A stretch of DNA of 59,942 nucleotides from JBPCQA01 sp050998615 (lineage in GTDB: Bacteria > Actinomycetota > Actinomycetes > Propionibacteriales > Nocardioidaceae): positions 1-59,942 of the forward strand of contig JBPCQA010000035.1 in NCBI GenBank assembly GCA_050998615.1, given 5' to 3'. The first letter of the stretch is position 1. The number at the start of each line of letters is the position of its first letter. A model generated the notes under the pieces. The model did no database searches, was not told the origin of the DNA, and saw nothing but the letters and a program-made list of their open reading frames with translations. This document shows, piece after piece, positions 24,023 through 32,391 of this stretch. The translations under genes and the position numbers were made by a program.

Positions 24023-25239
24023 TGCGCATCGCCCACGTCACCGACCACTATCACCCCCGCCTTGGCGGGATCGAGATGCAAGTAGACGACCTGGCGGCCC
24101 GTCAGCGCGCGGCCGGCCACGACGTCCACATCATCACCTCGCACCCGCCCGCCAAGGCGGCGGACGGCTCGTGGCGGCCCGATCCACCGTGGGTGCACCG
24201 GGTGCGTGGCGAGATCGCCAACCAGACGATTCGACCAGTGGTCGCCGGTTTCTCGGCCCCCGAGATCCTCACCCCGAGAAGTTACGACGCCGTACACATG
24301 CACGCGTCGGTGCTGTCACCGTTCACCACGATGGCCACCCGCGCTGCCATTCGCAGCCGAATCCCCACCACGGTCACGATCCACTCATTGTGGGCAGGTC
24401 TGGGCCCGATCCCGCGGTTAGCGGATCTGTCGATGCGGTTGCGCAGCTGGCCTGTCGTGTGGACCGGTGTGAGCCACAAGGCCGCGGCGCCGTTGCGACG
24501 GGCCCTCGGCCCGAACGCCTCGGTGTCAGTGTTGCCGAACGGAGTCGATCCGGCCGACTGGTTCACGGAGCCGGCGAATCGCGACCCCAACACCGTCGTG
24601 ATCGCCAGCGTGATGCGACTGGCGCGGCGCAAGCGGCCGATGCAGTTGTTGCGGATGCTGAGGCAACTGCGGGCCATTACGCCGGCTGACATCGCCATCG
24701 AAGCGGTCATTATCGGAGACGGACCCATGCGTTCGTCTCTCGCGCGCTACCTGAACCGACATGACATGTCGGCGTGGGTGAGCCTGCCCGGGCGGCTCGA
24801 ACGCAGTGACATACGTGCCGTTTACGGTGCCACCGACATCTATGTCGGGCCGGCGATCCTCGAGTCGTTCGGCATCGCGGTGCTCGAAGCCAGATGCGCC
24901 GGTCTGCCGGTCGTCGCCAGCCTGCTCGGCGGCGTGCCGGACTTCATTCACCATGGTCGCGAGGGCCTGCTGACGGCGTCTGATGCAGACATGGTGGACG
25001 CGCTCGCCACCTTGGTGACCTCCCCTTCGCTGCGTGACGACATCAGCCACCACAATCGGCTCACGCCACCCGCGGTCAGCTGGCCGGAGGTGCTTCGCAA
25101 AGCTGACCTGCTGTACGCCGAGGCGGCTAGCTTGTGTTCACCACGAAGGACGCTTCTGGGGGTGTCCGATGGGGCTGCCTTGGACCGACGTGGTGAGGAG
25201 TCGCGGCGAGATCAGTTCGCCTCCGAGGCGCCAATGTGA
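24019..25239 (+). CDS. GT4-family glycosyltransferase
   Basis: A 406-residue GT-B glycosyltransferase. The N-terminal domain opens with IAHVTDHYHPRLGGIEMQV (acceptor-side GG motif); the C-terminal donor domain contains VIASVMRLARRKRPMQLLR, VIIGDGPMR and the E-x7-E retaining signature in GPAILESFGIAVLEARCAGLP. It probably transfers a sugar from a nucleotide donor to a lipid or small acceptor, as MshA does with inositol phosphate. The ATG at 24019 overlaps the upstream stop by 4 bp; the downstream gene overlaps by GTGA. A poorly conserved C-terminal ~45 residues follow the domain. Confidence 0.92.
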   Translation: MMRIAHVTDHYHPRLGGIEMQVDDLAARQRAAGHDVHIITSHPPAKAADGSWRPDPPWVHRVRGEIANQTIRPVVAGFSAPEILTPRSYDAVHMHASVLSPFTTMATRAAIRSRIPTTVTIHSLWAGLGPIPRLADLSMRLRSWPVVWTGVSHKAAAPLRRALGPNASVSVLPNGVDPADWFTEPANRDPNTVVIASVMRLARRKRPMQLLRMLRQLRAITPADIAIEAVIIGDGPMRSSLARYLNRHDMSAWVSLPGRLERSDIRAVYGATDIYVGPAILESFGIAVLEARCAGLPVVASLLGGVPDFIHHGREGLLTASDADMVDALATLVTSPSLRDDISHHNRLTPPAVSWPEVLRKADLLYAEAASLCSPRRTLLGVSDGAALDRRGEESRRDQFASEAPM

Positions 25240-26216
25240 CCACGCCGGGTGACCCGGTTGAGCCCGGCCGGCGGGGTGGTGCCGGCGACGTAAACAAGGC
25301 GAACCCGCGGTCGGCAGCGCCGAGTCATACGGGCGATGCGGACGGCTCGAGCGATCCGACGTACACGATCGTGTCGTTTCACGCTCACCCAGACGACGAG
25401 GCGCTGCTGACCGCGGGATCGCTTGCGAAGGCGGCCGCTGCGGGTCACCGGGTCGTCATCGTGGTCGCGACCGCAGGGGAGGCGGGGCTTGCCGCCGCCG
25501 GCCGCCAGGACACTGGCGATCATTCAGGCGATCCTGGTGTCGAGGGTCGTGATGGTGGCGGAGGCTCGCTTGGCGAGCGACGGATCGGCGAGCTGAATGC
25601 GTCGGCCCGAGCGATCGGATGTACGCGGGTGGTGCTGCTCGGGTACGCCGACTCGGGCTATCACGGTGAGCAGAGTGCAGATCCGGTCTCGTTCGCCCGG
25701 GCCGACCTGGAGGTCGCGGCCCGGCGACTCGCAGCGGTGCTCGACGAGGAGGCGGCCGACGTCGTGACGATTTACGACCCGGCCGGTGGGTACGGCCATG
25801 CGGACCACGTTCAGGTGCACCGGGTCGGCGTTCGTGCGGCGGCGCTCGCCGCAACCCCCGTGGTACTCGAGGCGACAATTGATCGCGAGCTCCTGCGTCG
25901 GGTGGCCGCTGTGGTGAAGCGGCTGCAATGGATTGCGCCCGGGTTGGACATTCCCGATCTCGACCAGTCCTACACGGCACGTCGAGATCTCACCCATCGC
26001 ATCGACGTGCGCGAATTCTTGGTTGCTAAACGGGCGGCGATAGCGGCGCACTCGAGCCAGGCCACGTCGGATTCGGGCACCCGGCTCCTCCAGCTCTTGC
26101 TGCGGTTGCCACGGCCGGTCTTTCGGCTGGTGTGCGGGACAGAGTGGTTCGTCGAGCGTGGCCGTCCCCCGGGTGCGCAACCATCGACCGACCTGTTCGC
26201 CTCTCTCCCGGAATAG
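25236..26216 (+). CDS. PIG-L (LmbE-like) N-deacetylase
   Basis: A 326-residue zinc deacetylase of the GlcNAc-PI/MshB family. Zinc-binding SFHAHPDDEALL (His-Pro-Asp-Asp) and GYGHADHVQVH (HxxH) are intact. A low-complexity N terminus of about 40 residues and a Gly/Asp-rich insert near 90-112 are unusual. The family removes acetyl from N-acetylglucosaminyl conjugates, matching the coupled glycosyltransferase, so the two could act in sequence. Start GTG 25236 overlaps the glycosyltransferase stop (GTGA). The mycothiol pathway enzyme MshB is the nearest known analogue, but this operon context differs from classic mshB. Confidence 0.9.
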   Translation: MTTPGDPVEPGRRGGAGDVNKANPRSAAPSHTGDADGSSDPTYTIVSFHAHPDDEALLTAGSLAKAAAAGHRVVIVVATAGEAGLAAAGRQDTGDHSGDPGVEGRDGGGGSLGERRIGELNASARAIGCTRVVLLGYADSGYHGEQSADPVSFARADLEVAARRLAAVLDEEAADVVTIYDPAGGYGHADHVQVHRVGVRAAALAATPVVLEATIDRELLRRVAAVVKRLQWIAPGLDIPDLDQSYTARRDLTHRIDVREFLVAKRAAIAAHSSQATSDSGTRLLQLLLRLPRPVFRLVCGTEWFVERGRPPGAQPSTDLFASLPE

Positions 26217-26230
26217 CGGAAAATCGGTTG

Positions 26231-27202
26231 TTACGAGCGCCTCGGAACAGCAGAACTCCCGCTATTCGCGGCAGCATGCTGCGCCTTGGCGTGATCGAAC
26301 GTCTGCGCGGTGTCTTGTTGCGCGTCCGCCACACAGCCGACGGTCATCACCAGCAACGCCGCGACCGCAGCCATCAACGCCGGTTGTGGCCGCGGTGTCG
26401 GTCTCAGTAACGCCTCGACTCGCTCGACCACGGCGGTTCCGGCTGCATCGAGGGTGGCCGCTTGCCGCAAGGCAGCCGGCGGAATCGATTGCGAGTGCAG
26501 GCTAGCCCGCGCCAGAGCACGGGCGACCACAGCCCGGTCTCCCACTGCCGTGGCCGCGACCTCATCGGCCCACCGCTCAGTGGCGAATCGGACCGCCGCC
26601 GACAGGGGACGCAGTAGCGGGTTGAGCGTGGCGGCGAGATCAGCGACAAGCCGATAACCGTGATGGTGATGGGCCAGGTGCGCCGCCTCGTGGGCAAGCA
26701 CTGCCTTGCGCTCCGGTGCGTGGAGGGCGGCGAGCAGCCGGCGCGAGGCGATGATGTGCCCACCGTGTGCGGTGGGCACCGCGAAGACGCCAATGTCCTC
26801 GTCGACGATGTGCAGCTGCCTCGGCGTCGTACCGAACTCCAGGCCAAGCGCTCGCGCCGCGAGCAATTCGCGCGAACGGCGTACGATCACGTGGAGCGTG
26901 CCAAGCGCGATAAGTCCCAGCACCGCCGCGGCTGCAATCATCACCATGCGCGGCACCGGGGCCGACGCCGCCAACACGCTGGAGGACCAATGTCCCAGCG
27001 CGGCGATGGGCGGGAACAGGGCAAGCAGCGTGAAGGCGAGGGTGCCCAACACGTAACAGCTGCAGGCGGCCACGACCACGCCGCTAAAGACGAGCAGCCG
27101 GACCGCGGCAACCGGGGGCAACCGGCGCGCCAGCACGGATGCGCCGGCGCCAAGAAGCCCGGAGCCCAGCAACGGAAGATAGACGGGGTAATCGATCGTC
27201 AT
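26231..27202 (-). CDS. M56-family (BlaR1-like) membrane metalloprotease
   Basis: A 323-residue membrane protein: three or four N-terminal helices, then the zinc motif HEAAHLAHHHHG (HEXXH, about residue 170) with a downstream ERWADEVAA ligand region, and one more hydrophobic segment near 275-290. There is no C-terminal penicillin-sensor domain, so it is the short BlaR1-like form that cleaves or derepresses BlaI. Its ATG overlaps the blaI stop by 4 bp. No beta-lactamase gene is nearby. Confidence 0.9.
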   Translation of the reverse strand: MTIDYPVYLPLLGSGLLGAGASVLARRLPPVAAVRLLVFSGVVVAACSCYVLGTLAFTLLALFPPIAALGHWSSSVLAASAPVPRMVMIAAAAVLGLIALGTLHVIVRRSRELLAARALGLEFGTTPRQLHIVDEDIGVFAVPTAHGGHIIASRRLLAALHAPERKAVLAHEAAHLAHHHHGYRLVADLAATLNPLLRPLSAAVRFATERWADEVAATAVGDRAVVARALARASLHSQSIPPAALRQAATLDAAGTAVVERVEALLRPTPRPQPALMAAVAALLVMTVGCVADAQQDTAQTFDHAKAQHAAANSGSSAVPRRS

Positions 27203-27582
27203 AGCTGGGACGCCTCGCCCAGCAGTCGTTGCAGCACCGGCACATCAGCTGGATCCAGCTCGTCCAGGAAACGGGCAAGCACCACTTCGCGGGATTCGCC
27301 GGCGTCCAGCAGCCGACGCATTCGTCGGGCCGCCACGGTCGACCCGTCGGCGATCGCGTAGGCATAGGCCCGACCGCAGCGTTCGCGAGTGATCACGCCC
27401 TTGCCATGCAGCCGCGCCAACGTCGTCATCACGGTCGTATAGGCCAGCTCGCCACTGAGCTGGGTGAGGACCTCGGCGGGGGTTAGTGCCCCGTCGGCCG
27501 AGGCCAACGCGGCGAGCACCTCATTCTCGAGGGCACCACGCTCGCGTCGATCGTGTTTGGCCGAGGTACGCCGACCTGGCAT
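27199..27582 (-). CDS. BlaI/MecI-family repressor
   Basis: A 127-residue winged-helix repressor: ALENEVLAALASADGALTPAEV and LAYTTVMTTLARLHGKGVITRE form the DNA-binding domain; the C-terminal helices (EVVLARFLDELDPADVPVLQRLL) dimerise. ATG 27582 matches the family's N terminus (MPGRRTSAKHDRRERGALE); the frame is open to 27705 without similarity. It forms a coupled pair with the M56 protease, which would cleave it on signal. Confidence 0.92.
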   Translation of the reverse strand: MPGRRTSAKHDRRERGALENEVLAALASADGALTPAEVLTQLSGELAYTTVMTTLARLHGKGVITRERCGRAYAYAIADGSTVAARRMRRLLDAGESREVVLARFLDELDPADVPVLQRLLGEASQL

Positions 27583-27705
27583 GTGCACCTCGATTCCAAA
27601 TGGCTTTGCGTTCCGCGAGGTGGCGCGGCCGCTGCGTGACATGACGTGGTGGGCGGGAGGACTCGTGCCCGAAGCCTGGTTGCCCGAGAGGGGCGCCCAA
27701 ACCAC

Positions 27706-27726
27706 CTACTACCGCTGTAATCGTAG
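27706..27726. promoter_or_regulatory. Possible BlaI operator
   Basis: CTACTAC at 27706-27712 and GTAG at 27723-27726 form an imperfect inverted pair resembling the TAC/GTA core of BlaI operators. It is 124 bp upstream of blaI on the minus strand. Symmetry is weak (CTAC...GTAG plus one inner pair), so this is tentative. Confidence 0.3.
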
Positions 27727-27761
27727 CAACCGCGCGTCAAGGCCAGCCAAGCTGGCAAGTT

Positions 27762-27810
27762 CCGACGCTGAGCTCGTCCCGACGCTGAGCTCGTCCTGGC
27801 AGGCTGAGCG
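27762..27810. repeat. Short tandem repeat with a family 2 element
   Basis: CCGACGCTGAGCTCGTCC occurs at 27762-27779 and again at 27779-27796 (17-bp period), followed by CCTGGCAGGCTGAGCG at 27795-27810. The last part matches the repeats at 30708 and 30785. It lies between blaI and the propeller lipoprotein. Confidence 0.6.
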
Positions 27811-27934
27811 CCTGAGCTTGCCGCCCGCCAGTGGCGTGGTGCGGACGTCGAAACAGTGACAACGCGCGTGACTAGGAGCAGACTGGCAGTGCTTGGGGGG
27901 TTGCGACTCACCGCGTCCACCCCAGGAGGCTGGC

Positions 27935-29314
27935 ATGCAGAACCGTTTATACAGAGCGAGTCTGATGCTGACCGGATTGCTGTTGGCGATCATGGGATGC
28001 AGTGCCAACGGCCCGGCCGTTAGCTCCGAGCGCACCAGCCCGCCGGTGCCACCCGCGCAGGCGGGAGATTCCTGGACGACGTACCACCATGACCCCGGCC
28101 GGCACGGCTTCGACCCATTGGCGAACCCGGCGAGCGGCCAGCTGGCGAGCGCCTGGACGCGCTCGCTCGATGGAGCCGTCTACGGTGAGCCGCTTGTCGT
28201 CGGCGGGAAGGTTCTGGCGGTGACCGAGAACGACTCGGTGTATGCCTTGTCGACGACTGGGCAGGTGCTGTGGCGCCGTCACCTCGGCACGCCAGTAAGC
28301 CTTTCCACATTGCCGTGCGGCAATATCGATCCGCTCGGAGTTACGGGTACGCCCGTCTACGACGCTGCGAGCGGGAAGCTCTTGGTCGCCGCCGAGCTCG
28401 CGTCACCGGTGCGGCACCGGCTATTCGCCTTGGACCCCGCTACCGGTAGCGTCAGCTGGTCTCGCGACATTGACCCGGCCGCGATGGACCCGGTCGTGCA
28501 ACAGGAACGGGGGGCGCTGGCGATAGCTGATGGTCGCGCCTGGGTTCCGTTCGGCGGACTGGCGGGAGACTGCGGCGACTACCATGGCTGGCTCGTTGGC
28601 GTGCCGCTTAGCGGCACCGGAGCCTTGAGTGTCTACCGAACACCCAGCGCCCGCGAGGCCGGCATCTGGGCGCCGTCCGGGCCGGCCGTCGACGGTGCAG
28701 GTCACCAATACGTCGCCGTCGGCAATGGAGCCGCCACCTCCCCGCCGTACGACGACAGCGACAGTGTGCTGAAGCTGCAGGGTAATCAGGTCGTCTCACT
28801 GTTCGCGCCGTCGAATTGGGCAGCCGAAAACGCCTCCGATCAGGACTTGGGGTCAACCGGGCCGGCGCTGGTCTCGGCGCTCGGAAAGGCGTGGGTCTAC
28901 GCCGACGGCAAAGCTGGCAACGGATACCTACTCAACCGGAAGAATCTCGGCGGGATCGGCGGTCAAGCGGCGACCCTATCCGGCTGCAAGTCCTTTGGCG
29001 GCACAGCCGTGCGCGCTGCGACGATCTACGTGCCGTGCGTCGACGGAATGCGAGCGGTCCAGGTCGTTGCCGGGCCTTCGCTGCACGTCGCTTGGCACAA
29101 CAGCGATGCCGGATACGGCGCCTCGCCTGTGCTGGGTGGTGGAGCAGTCTGGGCGATTTCCGGCGGCCAGCTGCTACAGATCGATCCGACCAACGGTGTC
29201 ACGGTGGCGTCGATCACGATCGGCGAGTGCCCGCATTTCGCCACCCCTACGCTGCACGGCTCCCTGGTCTTTGTCGGCACCACCACCGGCGTCACTGCGG
29301 TGCGCACGTCGTAG
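27935..29314 (+). CDS. PQQ-like beta-propeller lipoprotein
   Basis: A 459-residue exported lipoprotein. The signal peptide ends in the lipobox LLLAIMGC, so it should be anchored outside the membrane. Repeated PQQ/pyrrolo-quinoline-type blades are visible: VGGKVLAVTENDSVYALSTT, KLLVAAELASP with HRLFALDPATGSVSWSRD, and GSLVFVGTTTGVTAV at the end. It lacks dehydrogenase cofactor residues and is more likely a binding or scaffold propeller such as BamB-like or sensor proteins. ATG 27935 follows CCAGGAGGC. Function unknown. Confidence 0.85.
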   Translation: MQNRLYRASLMLTGLLLAIMGCSANGPAVSSERTSPPVPPAQAGDSWTTYHHDPGRHGFDPLANPASGQLASAWTRSLDGAVYGEPLVVGGKVLAVTENDSVYALSTTGQVLWRRHLGTPVSLSTLPCGNIDPLGVTGTPVYDAASGKLLVAAELASPVRHRLFALDPATGSVSWSRDIDPAAMDPVVQQERGALAIADGRAWVPFGGLAGDCGDYHGWLVGVPLSGTGALSVYRTPSAREAGIWAPSGPAVDGAGHQYVAVGNGAATSPPYDDSDSVLKLQGNQVVSLFAPSNWAAENASDQDLGSTGPALVSALGKAWVYADGKAGNGYLLNRKNLGGIGGQAATLSGCKSFGGTAVRAATIYVPCVDGMRAVQVVAGPSLHVAWHNSDAGYGASPVLGGGAVWAISGGQLLQIDPTNGVTVASITIGECPHFATPTLHGSLVFVGTTTGVTAVRTS

Positions 29315-29410
29315 CGCTCGGGGATCCGGCATGACTGACGCTCGACTCTCCAACGCCTACCGGCCTTAGCCGGCACGACGTTTGACATCCGCGACTCGCT
29401 GGTCACCAGA

Positions 29411-29830
29411 TCAGTTGCGAGCCTTGCGTGTCTGTTTCTCGTTGGCCTTTTGGATGGCGTCCACGAGCTCGCCTTTGTCCATGCGTGACCGACCCGGTAC
29501 GTCGAGTCTGCGCGCTACCTCTTGCAGGTGTTTCTTCGACGCGTTCGCATCGACGCCGCCGGCGGTTTCGCGGTTGGTGTTGACTCCACCGGCTGCCTGC
29601 GCGTCGGATGGGCCCTTCCCCTCCTTCGGCTCCCAGTGATCGCCAACCTTCTCGTGAGTGTGCTTCAGCGCGGAGTAGGCCACGCGATGGGCGCGCTCGC
29701 CTTCGCCGTACTCATCGGCTGCCGAGTCGTGCGCCTTGGCAAACGTGCGTTGCGCCTTGTCATCGGAGCGCTCGATCGTGCTGGGCAACTCACTCCGCTT
29801 CGCCTTGCGGCCCTTTGTCGTCTTGGGCAT
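29411..29830 (-). CDS. ChaB-like protein with C-terminal Rho-N/SAP-type motif
   Basis: A 139-residue charged protein. The first ~60 residues (ELPSTIERSDDKAQRTFAKAHDSA...AHRVAYSALKH) match the ChaB fold, once linked to cation transport. The last ~35 (KHLQEVARRLDVPGRSRMDKGELVDAI) resemble a Rho N-terminal/SAP-like nucleic-acid-binding helix-extended loop. The start at 29830 has GAGGAG upstream. This combination is common in actinobacteria and of unknown role; a DNA- or RNA-associated stress protein is plausible. Confidence 0.85.
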   Translation of the reverse strand: MPKTTKGRKAKRSELPSTIERSDDKAQRTFAKAHDSAADEYGEGERAHRVAYSALKHTHEKVGDHWEPKEGKGPSDAQAAGGVNTNRETAGGVDANASKKHLQEVARRLDVPGRSRMDKGELVDAIQKANEKQTRKARN

Positions 29831-30029
29831 CGCGATCTCCTCGTTATCGGGCCGCCGGGGTCGGAGTTTTCTGGGTCACCCGTCGGTATGTTCCGTACCC
29901 AGAGCCTCGGTGGGCGTAACCGGATAATCGGCGGTCACGCTCGGACCACCATGGCCACACCAAACCGCCAGGCTGTGGGCTTCGAATAGAGGTTAGAAGC
30001 AGCACCGGTGAATCGAATTGGAGGACGAG

Positions 30030-30656
30030 ATGCGCAGTCTCAACCGACTGCTGGGGCCACTCGCCGTATTGTCGATCCTGCTGACCGGCTGCGCGGCGAC
30101 CGGTGCCGTCACCCAGTCCGCGCCGAGCAAGTCCTCGTCGTCCGATGGGTCGATGCCGGGCATGACTATGTCACCGGGCATGACTATGTCGCCGGGCGAG
30201 ACGATGTCCGGCATGTCCAATGCTGCCGGTCCGTCGGCGTCCGCCCGGATGATCTGCGGGCAGGAGATCCGGCAGGCTGTCGCACAGGTGCTGGGGCTGC
30301 CCAGCGCACCCGGGGCGAAGTCGACCTGGGCCCGTGAGCGTTACACCTGCACCTACTCGTTGCCGAGCGGGCCGCTGGTGCTGTCGGTGCAGGATTCGCA
30401 AATCTTGGCGTCCGGGCAAAGGTACTTCGAAGGGCTGCGCCAACAGCTGGGCAACGCCAAACCCATCCGCGGGCTGCGCGCCCTTGGCTTGCCGTCCTAC
30501 GAAACCGCCGACGGGACCGTCGTCTTCCTCAAGGATGGCAAGACCTTGGAGGTGGACGCCACCCGCCTGCCTGACCTGGCCGGTGCGTACCACAAGTCAC
30601 GCACGGACGTGGCCTACGCCGTCGCTGCTCACGTCGTCGCTTGCTGGAGCGAATAG
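30030..30656 (+). CDS. Methionine-rich lipoprotein of unknown function
   Basis: A 208-residue lipoprotein with lipobox LSILLTGC. Directly after it lies a Ser/Met-rich tract with tandem PGMTMSPGMTMSPGETMSGM, a pattern typical of copper-handling linkers. The folded part (ICGQEIRQAVAQVLGLP...VVACWSE) contains three cysteines and is found in other actinobacterial lipoproteins of unknown function. ATG 30030 follows GGAGGACG. Copper or other soft-metal binding is inference from the Met motif; no cop gene is adjacent. Confidence 0.82.
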   Translation: MRSLNRLLGPLAVLSILLTGCAATGAVTQSAPSKSSSSDGSMPGMTMSPGMTMSPGETMSGMSNAAGPSASARMICGQEIRQAVAQVLGLPSAPGAKSTWARERYTCTYSLPSGPLVLSVQDSQILASGQRYFEGLRQQLGNAKPIRGLRALGLPSYETADGTVVFLKDGKTLEVDATRLPDLAGAYHKSRTDVAYAVAAHVVACWSE

Positions 30657-30684
30657 TCAACCGACCCACCGAGCGCTGCTGCGT

Positions 30685-30806
30685 AAGGATGAGGCGCTCA
30701 GCCGGTTCTGGCAGGCTGAGCGTCGGATCGTGGCGCAGTGCCTGCCGGAAGGATGCGGCGCTCAGCCTGGCCTGGCATGATGTCCTGGCAGGCTGAGCGT
30801 CGGATC
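30685..30806. repeat. Two tandem hairpin repeats, family 2
   Basis: CTGGCAGGCTGAGCGTCGGATC, 22 bp, occurs identically at 30708-30729 and 30785-30806. Each copy is preceded by an inverted arm: AAGGATG-A/C-GGCGCTCAGCC at 30685-30703 and 30749-30767, so CGCTCAGCC pairs with GGCTGAGCG in both. The two hairpins sit between the lipoprotein stop and the permease start and may terminate transcription. Confidence 0.75.
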
Positions 30807-30835
30807 TTGGGGCAGCGGAGGGAGACTCAGAAGCC

Positions 30836-32281
30836 GTGGTCGACACAACAGAGTCGTCGGTTCCTGACAATAAGTCCCGGACCCTCGCGGGCTCAGCGCT
30901 CGGACCAATGCAGGTGCTGGCGATCGCGGTGGCCGCGATCTCGCCGACCACCTCGGTGTTCCTCGTGTACGGCGATGGCGTGAAGCTGGCGGGCACCGGT
31001 GTGGTCTGGGCGTTTGTGATCGGCGGAGTCATCGCCTTGTCGATGGCCCTGTGTTATGCCGAGGTCGGGTCGGTATTCCCGTCCGCGGGTGGCGCCTACA
31101 CGATTGTGCGGCGTGCACTCGGCCCGGTGTTCGGCGGCATGGTCAGCGTCCTGTTCTTGATGCTCGGCGTGGTCATCACAGCATCCATCCTGGTGGCATC
31201 CGCGACGTACCTATCCTCACTGGTGCCCGGCGGCCTTCCGGTGAACTGGATCGCGTTCGCCATGATGGTGCTGGTCACCGGGTTGTCGATCGGTCGGATC
31301 AACCCGGCGAGCTGGGTTGCCGGCGCCATGCTCGTCCTAGAGCTGCTCGTCATCCTCGCGTTCACCGGCTTCGCCTTCGCCCATCCCGCGTTGCACACCG
31401 ACCCGTTCTCACACCCGACCATGCCGACCGGGCACGGTGGCGCCTTGGCAGCGGTGGGCATCGGCGCGTTGTTCGCCGCCGTTGTCCCGGCGCTGTTCGC
31501 CTTCAACGGCTACGACTGGCCGCTGTACTTCGCTGAGGAGGCTCGCAACGCGCGTCGGGTGCTGCCCCGAGCCGTCTTGCTGGCGGCCGGATTGTCGGTG
31601 GTGATCGAGCTGCTAGCGGTCATTGCGGCGACGTACGCCGTACGGAATGTCGGCGTGACCGCTGCGGCAACTTCACCGCTGTCTGATATCGCGCACACCG
31701 TGATGGGCTCGGTCGGAGCGAACATCCTGCTTGCCGGTGTGGTAATCGCCATGTTCGACACTGGGCTCGCGGGCAACCTGGCCTACGCGCGCATCTACTA
31801 CGCCGGCGCCCGCGACAAGATGTGGCCATTCGGATTGAATCGGCTGTTCGGCCATCTTGGCGAGCGAACTCATGTCCCGGTGTACGGCTTCCTCGTATTG
31901 TTCGTCGGCAACGGCCTGTTGTGCATCTTCAGTTCGCTCAACACGCTTGTCACGTTCACCGGCGTGGTGATCGTGACGATCTATCTGATGGTTGCGGTGT
32001 CCGCATTAGTGTGCAGGGTTCGTGACCGGGGATTGCCGCGGCCGTTCCGGATGCCGTTATGGCCGTTGCCGCCGCTGATCGCCGTCGTCGGAGTCGTGAT
32101 CGCGCTGTCTCAGCAGACGAGTCGAGATCTCGCTGTTGCGCTGGGCGTTGCGGTTGTTTCCTTGGTCGTGTACGCCGCACTGCGCCACCGACTGCCGGCT
32201 CGACTCGAATACGCACCGTCCGACGCCCTGGGCTCGACAGCGGGCCAGTCCGCTGACGGCCCGTCACGCGAGGCAGGCTGA
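30836..32281 (+). CDS. APC-family amino acid permease
   Basis: A 481-residue transporter with about 12 membrane helices. APC hallmarks: LGPMQVLAIAVAAISPTTSV in helix 1, GGVIALSMALCYAEVGSVFPSAGGAYTIVRRALGP spanning helices 2-3 and FNGYDWPLYFAEEARNARRVLPRA in the helix 6-7 region. It probably imports an amino acid or amine by proton or sodium symport; the substrate is not evident. The start is GTG at 30836 (a second GTG at 30839). No linked catabolic gene. Confidence 0.92.
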   Translation: MVDTTESSVPDNKSRTLAGSALGPMQVLAIAVAAISPTTSVFLVYGDGVKLAGTGVVWAFVIGGVIALSMALCYAEVGSVFPSAGGAYTIVRRALGPVFGGMVSVLFLMLGVVITASILVASATYLSSLVPGGLPVNWIAFAMMVLVTGLSIGRINPASWVAGAMLVLELLVILAFTGFAFAHPALHTDPFSHPTMPTGHGGALAAVGIGALFAAVVPALFAFNGYDWPLYFAEEARNARRVLPRAVLLAAGLSVVIELLAVIAATYAVRNVGVTAAATSPLSDIAHTVMGSVGANILLAGVVIAMFDTGLAGNLAYARIYYAGARDKMWPFGLNRLFGHLGERTHVPVYGFLVLFVGNGLLCIFSSLNTLVTFTGVVIVTIYLMVAVSALVCRVRDRGLPRPFRMPLWPLPPLIAVVGVVIALSQQTSRDLAVALGVAVVSLVVYAALRHRLPARLEYAPSDALGSTAGQSADGPSREAG

Positions 32282-32391
32282 CCGAGCGAGCACCCCTCCA
32301 CGGTGGCTGCCGCTCAACCACCGTCAATTCGGCTCGGCCGCGATGCCGCATCCTGAACCACCAGCGGACGCGGCCCCCTCGACCAACGTCG

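Noticed and set aside
32302..32322. Possible sixth copy of repeat family 1 (GGTGGCTGCCGCTCAACCACC-like, split here)
   Set aside because: Only 21 bp and lacking the TCGAGAC core, so similarity could be a chance GGTGG/CCACC hairpin.
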